This document shows positions 8,374 through 13,165 of a DNA stretch of 13,165 nucleotides, one piece after another. The stretch comes from CAZKEW01 sp964558915 (lineage in GTDB: Bacteria > Acidobacteriota > Aminicenantia > Aminicenantales > UBA8522). Under the pieces are notes generated by a model, which saw only the letters and a program-made list of their open reading frames with translations, did not search any database and was not told where the DNA came from. The position numbers were made by a program, and so were the translations under genes. Within the stretch, counting starts at the first letter, position 1. The number at the start of each line of letters is the position of its first letter. The stretch spans positions 1-13,165 of the forward strand of contig CAZLFV010000074.1 of the NCBI GenBank assembly GCA_964558915.1, written 5' to 3'.

Positions 8374-8416
8374 CCTGTTTATGGCAAAAAATATGCCAAA
8401 AAAAATCCAAAACAGG
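8374..8416. repeat. Inverted repeat flanking the leftward sigma-54 promoter
   Basis: CCTGTTT (8374-8380) and AAACAGG (8410-8416) are a perfect 7-bp inverted repeat placed almost symmetrically around the -24/-12 element at 8383-8399. It may be an operator or chance. It has no counterpart at the rightward promoter. Confidence 0.35.
8383..8399 (-). promoter_or_regulatory. Sigma-54 (RpoN) -24/-12 promoter, leftward
   Basis: Read on the minus strand this is TTGGCATATTTTTTGCC. GG (8397-8396) and GC (8385-8384) are separated by exactly 10 nt, matching the RpoN consensus TGGCAC-N5-TTGCW closely. The expected transcription start is about 8372, 26 nt before the small peptide ATG, leaving room for the SD. 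It would drive the small peptide and then the TonB receptor up to the terminator at 5002-5040. The 16-base core is identical to the rightward promoter. Confidence 0.75.
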
Positions 8417-8507
8417 CGAAACCCTCCATTTTTTGATATCCCCCTTATTCGCTTTGTTTTTTTGCCCCGAACTGGCCTCGAAAAGGAGATTTTTCTTTTG
8501 ACGATTT

Positions 8508-8522
8508 GTCCAATTTCTGGAC
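8508..8522. promoter_or_regulatory. Inverted-repeat activator site A (GTCCA-N5-TGGAC)
   Basis: A perfect 5-bp inverted repeat, GTCCA ATTTC TGGAC, followed by GTA. It lies about 109 bp upstream of the leftward -24 element, the range usual for enhancer-binding-protein sites. It shares 16 of 19 bases with site B (TGTCCAATTTCTGGACGTA here). Confidence 0.6.
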
Positions 8523-8600
8523 GTAGCGACGGAAACTGACCGCCCAAAAAATATATAATTTACAGATAATAAAAGAAATGTGCGTCCAAATGAAGAGAAT

Positions 8601-8615
8601 GTCTAATTATTGGAC
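8601..8615. promoter_or_regulatory. Inverted-repeat activator site B (GTCTA-N5-TGGAC)
   Basis: GTCTA ATTAT TGGAC is the same repeat as site A with one mismatch in the left arm, the same 5-nt spacer and the same GTA tail (TGTCTAATTATTGGACGTA). It lies about 119 bp upstream of the rightward -24 element. A further half-site GTCCA lies at 8584-8588. Confidence 0.6.
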
Positions 8616-8733
8616 GTATTCTGACGCAAGCGGATGATTTTCATTCTGTTCTTGCACTCCCAGCCGACACATTTTTGGAATATCTCCTGGCTATTTTGAT
8701 GATTCTGCGGTCCATACTCTTGATATCAGAGTG

Positions 8734-8750
8734 TTGGCATATTTTTTGCT
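8734..8750 (+). promoter_or_regulatory. Sigma-54 (RpoN) -24/-12 promoter, rightward
   Basis: TTGGCATATTTTTTGCT has GG at 8736-8737 and GC at 8748-8749, exactly 10 nt apart. The expected start site is about 8761, leaving a leader of about 54 nt before the Fis-like gene, which has its own strong SD (GGAGGAGG). Confidence 0.75.
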
Positions 8751-8814
8751 AAATTTATGATGGCTTTATCGAGGTGGTCAATCAATTCAGGCACGTTTCT
8801 CGGAGGAGGAAACA

Positions 8815-9150
8815 ATGGTGTCTCCTATAAACAATTTATCTCTTCATAATAAAAGTCTTCTAGCTAGTTTTCAAAGCCAGGCCCCGGATGTCCTCCTGGA
8901 CAGGAAAATATTTCACCTTTTCATGGAATATTATTGTCTGAAGGGAGACATGCACCTCAAGGAATTTTTTGATAAGATCGAGCACTCCATACTCACGGCT
9001 TCATTATCAATGTTCAGGGGAAATCAGAAGAATACGGCCCGTTTCCTCGGACTTAAATACACCACCCTGAACGAAAAAATCAAGAAACACCATCTCTCTT
9101 TTCGCAAGGAATTATTGAACGGACTTTCCCCCGCGACCCAGCCCGACTGA
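8815..9150 (+). CDS. Stand-alone Fis/NtrC-type DNA-binding protein
   Basis: A 111-aa protein. Residues about 54-94 match the C-terminal Fis-type helix-turn-helix of sigma-54 activators: KIEHSILTASLSMFRGNQ followed by KNTARFLGLKYTTLNEKIKK, comparable to the RGNQ..AA..LGI.R.TL..KLKK pattern of Fis and NtrC. There is no receiver domain and no AAA+ ATPase domain, so on its own it cannot remodel sigma-54 polymerase. The N-terminal 50 residues are unrecognised. The ATG is preceded by CGGAGGAGGAAACA, a strong SD, and by a sigma-54 promoter 65 bp upstream. The likely role is as a dimeric DNA-binding regulator or nucleoid-type bridging factor acting at the GTCYA-N5-TGGAC sites between the divergent promoters; that target is inferred. 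It is convergent with dcd, separated by 32 bp. Confidence 0.85.
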   Translation: MVSPINNLSLHNKSLLASFQSQAPDVLLDRKIFHLFMEYYCLKGDMHLKEFFDKIEHSILTASLSMFRGNQKNTARFLGLKYTTLNEKIKKHHLSFRKELLNGLSPATQPD

Positions 9151-9182
9151 ATCCAGAACGAAAAACTTGATCGGCCAGGACC

Positions 9183-9683
9183 CTACAGATCTTGGTCTTT
9201 CCAGGCCCCGGTGTATTTTGCGGCGCCTTTACATTCTTGAAGAACAACGTGGCAGATTTTCATTCCTGGTCTTAACCATATTTTGTTACGTCCCGCATTG
9301 TATATTTCAAGAATCTGCTTGTTGGAAATCCCTGGGGCCAGGAACGGAGCTGCGATATGACTCATCAGTCCGATTCGGGCGAATCTCGAGCGGGAGTTCA
9401 GCCACCCGCACAAGTCCTCGGGAAGTGTAATCCTCTCTCTTGTGATCCCAAGCACCAGTTCACCCGGCTCCAAAAGGTAGCCATCCTTAATATCAACAAG
9501 GTTGGTCAGCGTTTTGTAGTCTATATCAGCTTGCGTGATGTGCTGGTCCGTATTGAAAATCCGCAATTTATGATCCAAGGTCAAATCAATGGAGGCAGGA
9601 CCAACGGCATTTTCATCAAAAGGCTCTATTCTTATCCTGCCATGCTTGATCTGGGTGAGGATTTCGGGCTTTGCGAGAATCAT
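9183..9683 (-). CDS. dcd: dCTP deaminase family protein (dCTP deaminase / dUTPase fold)
   Basis: A 166-aa protein of the trimeric dCTP deaminase/dUTPase superfamily, which converts dCTP to dUTP in the pathway to dTMP. Visible motifs are GPASIDLTL (28-36), the catalytic-loop motif SRSRFARIGL (97-106, with Ser99 and Arg103 in the positions of the E. coli Dcd active-site Ser111 and Arg115), LEIYNAG (125-131, with Glu126 in the place of catalytic Glu138) and RPGMKICHVVLQE (138-150). The key Ser/Arg/Glu set is therefore retained. The protein is somewhat shorter than E. coli Dcd (193 aa), mainly at the C-terminus, and whether it is mono- or bifunctional (with dUTPase activity) cannot be read from this. 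The start ATG has SD AAGGAGC with 8-nt spacing. It is divergent from the sulfatase-family gene and probably a single-gene unit. Confidence 0.9.
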   Translation of the reverse strand: MILAKPEILTQIKHGRIRIEPFDENAVGPASIDLTLDHKLRIFNTDQHITQADIDYKTLTNLVDIKDGYLLEPGELVLGITRERITLPEDLCGWLNSRSRFARIGLMSHIAAPFLAPGISNKQILEIYNAGRNKIWLRPGMKICHVVLQECKGAAKYTGAWKDQDL

Positions 9684-9792
9684 ATTGAATGCTCCTTAAC
9701 CATCAGATTAGTTCAGTCAACGCCGTTTGGCAAGGGTTTAAGAATGGCTAATAATCCTTCGCGCGTGAATGCGATAAATATTCCTGCCGCGA

Positions 9793-9822
9793 TTGACAAT
9801 ATGACTTTGTTGTTGATAGAGT
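9793..9822 (+). promoter_or_regulatory. Possible sigma-70-type promoter for the sulfatase-family gene
   Basis: A perfect -35 hexamer TTGACA (9793-9798) is followed after 18 nt by TAGAGT (9817-9822), a 4/6 match to -10. The predicted start would leave a leader of under 20 nt ending in the SD GGGGAGGTGA (9833-9842). The -10 element is weak. Confidence 0.3.
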
Positions 9823-9846
9823 TATTTTGTTGGGGGAGGTGATTCA

Positions 9847-12424
9847 ATGAACAAACGCAAGNNNNNNNNNNNNNNNNNNNNNNNNNNNNNNNNNNNNNNN
9901 NNNNNNNNNNNNNNNNNNNNNNNNNNNNNNNNNNNNNNNNNNNNNNNNNNNNNNNNNNNNNCGCAAGGAGATTTATTTCTCGCTTTTGGTCTTTGCGCTC
10001 TTCTGGCTAACGAGCTGCGCGCCGGAAGTTCCCGACCGCACGCTCACTGCCAACATCCCTCTGCACCTGGAGGAACACCTGGAGCAAGCGATCCTCACGA
10101 ATTCTGAAGTCCCAAAAGATATCCCCCAGCCGGTCATCTGGAGCTTCGACAAAGCGCAGCCGGAGTGGAAAGCTGCACCTTTGCGAAACCTGCCATTCGA
10201 ACCAACGCGGCTGGCGCAGATAGATGATGTACTTCGAGTGACCCTAGGAAAGACCACGAGAAAGAAAGGGAATTTTGCAATGGGTGCTCTCTACGTCGAT
10301 GTCCCCGACTGGACTCCGGATGATTGGGCCCATGTCCAGGTGCGCGCGCGAACGTCCGACAAGGTCAACTGGCTCAGGCTGGCTTTTAACTTGCGAAAGG
10401 AGTCCAAAAAGGATGAAAAAAATGAAAGCCCCTTCCTCTACGTAGGTGAGCCCGCTAGAGTGATCAAGGATGGTTCTGTCCAAACTTACTCGCTCCGGGC
10501 GGATTGGTCCGGAGGGCAGTGGAAGGGGAAGTGGCGAGAGCTCATCCTTTTTTTCTTTGGCGAGGAAGCAGGAAGCATCGACATCCTATCGGTGAGTGTA
10601 ATTCCCAAAGAAGCAGGCTACGCCGGCGACGGGGCTGGTGTACAAGAGGAGATTCGAAACCGGGTTTATCGGCGCGCCGTTTATGTCCACACCCCGGGGC
10701 GGTTGGAGTATCAGGTCCGCGTCCCCGATTCTGGCCGTCTGGACCTCGGAATCGGTGTTCTGCGCGCTGATTACCCAGTGACGTTCCGAGCTACAGCCAG
10801 CACGGAAGACGGCAAAACGGAAGCTCTGCTCGAGGAAAGTTATACCGACAAGGAAAACTGGGGGCAGAGGTCGGTAGACCTCTCTCACTTGGCCGGCCAA
10901 AAGGTCACCCTGGCGCTGGAGACCAAGTGCGAGCGGGAAGGCACGGTCGCGTTGTGGGGCGCTCCAACGCTTATAGGTGCTCAGAGGGGCCGAAGACGCA
11001 ACGTCATATTCTACGTGATCGACGGCGGTGCGGCCGACCGCATGAGCGTCTATGGCTACAATCGGCGCACTACGCCCAACCTAGAAAGGTTGGCGGCCGA
11101 GGGTGCTATCTTCGAATGGGCCTTCAGCAACTCTACCTATACCAATCCGTCGGTGGCCTCTTTCATGACCTCGCTCCAAAACAGCGTGATGGGAGGCGAG
11201 ACGGGTCTTAACGATCCGGTGCCCGAGCAAGCGGTGACCATGGCCGAGCATATGCACCGGGCAGGCTACCAGACGGGCGTGTTCATCGCCAACCCTAATG
11301 CCGGCACCTTGAGCGACCTCCAGAGGGGTGTGGACCTGATGAGGGAGAGTTGGGAGGAGTTCGCCTACTTCGGCAGAGAAAACCATAAAGAGTCCTCGAA
11401 GTACCTGCAGCAGGCCTTCTGGGACTGGCGGGAAAAGTACCCCGGAGAGCCCTACTGGGTGCATTTCCAATCGACCGACGTGCACTCTCCGCAGGACCTG
11501 CCCATCCCGGCTCCCTTTTCCGGCCTGTTCGTGAGCCCAGAGGAACTGAAGACATGGAAAGAATGGCACGAAAAGCTTCGAAAGGAAGAAGGAGCCGAAT
11601 GGGTTTATTCTAAAGCCTGGGAGAAGACAGGGATCGACCGGGTGGCATTCTACACAATCTGGCAGGCCCTTTATGACCAGGCAATGGCGCACAACGATTA
11701 CCAGCTCGGGCGGTTAATCCAACGGCTCAAGGACGAGGGTGAATGGGAGAATACTTTGTTGATCGTGGCCGCGGATCATAGCTCGCGGGGGGCAGGAGCC
11801 GATATCGGCCCGGCGACTCAGGAAACGCTCCCGCCCCGCTGGAGCAGTCCGATGTTCCGTCCCTCGATCAGCAGAATCCCGCTTTTGTTCGTTTGGCCCG
11901 GTCATATTAAGGGCGGGCAGAGCTTCGATCAGCCTGTTTCGATGATCGACGTGCTGCCTACGATCCTCGACCTCGTGGGTCTCCCGATGCCCGAAGTGAT
12001 GATGGGTCAATCGCTTGCACCGCTCTTACTGGGGACGGAAGGCTGGGAGCCCCGGCCCGTGATCTTCGACGAATTCTGGTTCGACCTGGATGCCAAAATA
12101 CTTAGGGGCAACATTGAGGTAGTTGATGGACGCTGGGGGGCGTCGCTCGAGGTCAATCCCAAGCCACCGCAGAAAGATGAGGATGAGGAGGCGGCGCTGT
12201 GGAGACGTCCCGTTCCGCTTCTGCTCTACGACCGCTGGAATGATTACTATTGCCTGAACAGTATTCACGAAAAACGGCCCGACCTGGTGAAGAAATACAC
12301 GGCGTTCCTCGAGGAAAGGTGGAAAGCACATCAAGCGCTGGCAAAGGTCTTCTCCCGATCGAGCAAAGTGCCGTTGAACCGTGAACAACTGGAAACCCTC
12401 CGGTCGCTTGGATACATCCAATAA
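9847..12424 (+). CDS. Sulfatase/alkaline-phosphatase-superfamily lipoprotein, interrupted by an assembly gap
   Basis: An exported metallohydrolase. MNKRK (9847-9861, SD GGGGAGGTGA) precedes the N gap. After the gap the frame reads RKEIYFSLL ... FWLTSC, a perfect lipobox. Merging the shared CGCAAG gives a continuous 823-aa lipoprotein with Cys22. If the gap is read literally, the open frame begins at 9962 and the first usable start is TTG at 9986. Two beta-sandwich regions lie before the catalytic domain: about 45-215, and about 235-335 ending TVALWGAPTLIG. The catalytic domain starts RRRNVIFYVIDGG (11021 encodes the metal-ligand Asp). It continues with GYNRRTTPNLERLAAEG and the nucleophile region TNPSVASFMTS (Thr codon 11141-11143), then HFQSTDVHSPQ, AADHSS and a C-terminal LETLRSLGYIQ typical of these enzymes. 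The nucleophile is Thr, not Cys/Ser, so formylglycine cannot form. It may be a phosphatase or phosphotransferase rather than a true sulfatase. The gene is visibly GC-richer than its neighbours. Confidence 0.88.
9862..9961. other. Scaffold gap of exactly 100 N
   Basis: Exactly 100 N is the conventional placeholder for a join of unknown size. The left contig ends in CGCAAG and the right contig begins with CGCAAG. Collapsing this 6-bp overlap restores the reading frame of the lipoprotein signal peptide, so the true gap is probably zero or negative. Confidence 0.9.
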
Positions 12425-12466
12425 GGTGGACGTCAGGGGAATGGATCAATTTTAGCTCTGTTGTAG

Positions 12467-13165
12467 CTATCTCGGCAGCCGGGCATTCATGATCATTGAG
12501 ACGAGCTGGATAGTCGCTTCCCCAGGGTCTTTGTACTCTCCATCCGTATCATAACGATAAATATAAACCATTTTAAGATCGGGCAAGACGGATAGGGTGT
12601 GGATGCCAACACCGGTGTGGTAGAATCCGCCCTTGCCGTCAAACAGAATATTTGAAAAGGCTGTCCCCGGCTTGACAATATTCCACATATAGCCGTAACC
12701 CACTCCCATTTCCTCGCTGACAATTGAGTAGGGCGTTGTGCTTTTCTCGATCCAGTCCTGCGGAATAATTTGCTTGCCCTTCCAGTTGCCTTTTCTCAGG
12801 TACAACAATCCGAAGCGGGCCATATCTCTTGCGCTCATCCTGAAGTTATAGGCGGGATGCATTGATTTTTTTTCTTCATAGGAGTACTGGCAATCTTCCA
12901 GGCTGAAGTCTTCCATCCCTATGCGGTCGGCGATCTCTTTTTTAAACGCTTTGAATATTTTGGCGCCGGTTACCTTCTCGAATATAGTGCCCAAGGCGTT
13001 GAAATCCCAGTTGTTGTAATAGAAAAAGGTATCGTGACGATGGCTACCTCGCGTTGGACGCGCCGCAACCATGTCCTCTGATTCAGCTGCCGCCTCGTGA
13101 TAAACACCGGAACGGGACTTGAGAAGGTCACCTATGGTGGCCATTTTCTCTTCCTCTGTAAGCGA
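12467..13165 (-). CDS. Beta-lactamase-family serine hydrolase, C-terminal part
   Basis: The open frame continues to the window edge beyond the Met at 13144 (SLTEEEK precedes it), so the gene starts outside. The visible 232 residues match the class C beta-lactamase/penicillin-binding-protein-like serine hydrolase family. They include TIGDLLKSRSGVYHEAA, the Y-x-N motif in FYYNNWDFNALGTIFEKVTG (the catalytic Tyr region), RMSARDMARFGLLYLRKGNWKGKQI, and HTGVGIHTLSVLPDLKMVYIYR, where HTG takes the place of the KTG box. The N-terminal SxxK nucleophile motif lies outside the window. Members include peptidases, esterases and amidases, often exported; the substrate is not predictable, and resistance should not be inferred. 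It is convergent with the sulfatase-family gene, 42 bp apart. Its composition is lower in GC than that neighbour. Confidence 0.9.
   Translation of the reverse strand, partial: SLTEEEKMATIGDLLKSRSGVYHEAAAESEDMVAARPTRGSHRHDTFFYYNNWDFNALGTIFEKVTGAKIFKAFKKEIADRIGMEDFSLEDCQYSYEEKKSMHPAYNFRMSARDMARFGLLYLRKGNWKGKQIIPQDWIEKSTTPYSIVSEEMGVGYGYMWNIVKPGTAFSNILFDGKGGFYHTGVGIHTLSVLPDLKMVYIYRYDTDGEYKDPGEATIQLVSMIMNARLPR

Larger units (their letters stand above)
8347..8814. other. 468-bp divergent regulatory region without a convincing gene
   Basis: This AT-rich spacer separates the leftward small-peptide/receptor unit from the rightward Fis-like gene. It contains two sigma-54-type promoters facing outward, two GTCYA-N5-TGGAC inverted repeats between them, extra GTCCA half-sites at 8584-8588 and 8710-8714, and an A/T-rich tract (about 8536-8575) that could be a bend or an IHF-type site. 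A 60-codon minus-strand ORF at 8365-8547 runs across the promoter and looks spurious. Confidence 0.75.

Noticed and set aside
8365..8547. 60-codon minus-strand ORF starting MGGQFPSLRPEIG
   Set aside because: It overlaps the leftward sigma-54 promoter, has no SD and has low-complexity content. It is best explained as open by chance in a regulatory region.
9744..9842. 32-codon plus-strand ORF (MANNPSRVNAIN...) whose TGA stop lies within the SD of the sulfatase-family gene
   Set aside because: Its SD is weak (AAGGG), its composition is not convincing, and the likely -35 element lies inside it. The opposite strand is equally open, so coding is unsupported.
9717..9861. Minus-strand open frame reading INNKVILSIAAGIFIAFTRE and ending NGVD
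   Set aside because: It looks like a membrane segment but has no start codon with an SD and runs antisense into the start of the sulfatase-family gene. It is not annotated, though a small protein cannot be fully excluded.
12425..12466. Possible terminator between the two convergent genes (TAGCT...AGCTA)
   Set aside because: Only a 5-bp AT-rich stem with no T-run; too weak to call.

Overview
The window looks like a scaffold from an uncultivated bacterium of the Acidobacteriota / Candidatus Aminicenantes type. This is an inference from family content. The families are a Ser/Thr-kinase–TolB-like–TPR protein, an acidobacterial VWFA-related protein, a GWxTD lipoprotein, a large TonB-dependent receptor with an N-terminal carboxypeptidase-regulatory-like domain, and lipid-anchored sulfatase-superfamily enzymes. 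Base composition is moderate over most of the window and visibly GC-richer in the gene at about 10,000-12,400. A run of exactly 100 N (9862-9961) marks a scaffold join.

Layout. 1-1097 (+) is the decayed 3' part of a kinase/TolB/TPR gene with an in-frame stop, a large internal deletion and a frameshift. 1188-4957 (-) is a compact gene set for exported proteins: VWFA-related protein, then a GWxTD lipoprotein (4-bp overlap, TTG start), then a carboxypeptidase-regulatory/TPR protein. A strong intrinsic terminator (5002-5040) separates this set from the upstream TonB-dependent receptor gene (5058-8105, -). A 50-residue membrane peptide gene (8194-8346, -) lies just ahead of the receptor.

The most interesting stretch is the 468-bp region 8347-8814 between two divergent units. 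It carries two sigma-54-type -24/-12 elements with an identical 16-base core (TTGGCATATTTTTTGC, GG-N10-GC). One faces left towards the small peptide and the receptor. The other faces right towards a 111-aa stand-alone Fis/NtrC-type DNA-binding protein (8815-9150, +). Between them lie two copies of a GTCYA-N5-TGGAC inverted repeat, each roughly 105-120 bp upstream of one promoter. That is the usual position for enhancer sites of sigma-54 activators. I infer a divergent, sigma-54-controlled uptake or secretion locus. No AAA+ activator is present in the window.

To the right, a dCTP-deaminase-family gene (9183-9683, -) diverges from a lipoprotein of the alkaline phosphatase/sulfatase superfamily (9847-12424, +), whose signal peptide is interrupted by the N gap. 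Both contig ends carry CGCAAG. Collapsing that overlap restores a perfect lipoprotein signal in frame, so the gap is probably an assembly artefact. The window ends inside a beta-lactamase-family serine hydrolase (12467-13165, -).

No tRNA, rRNA, CRISPR array or insertion sequence was seen.
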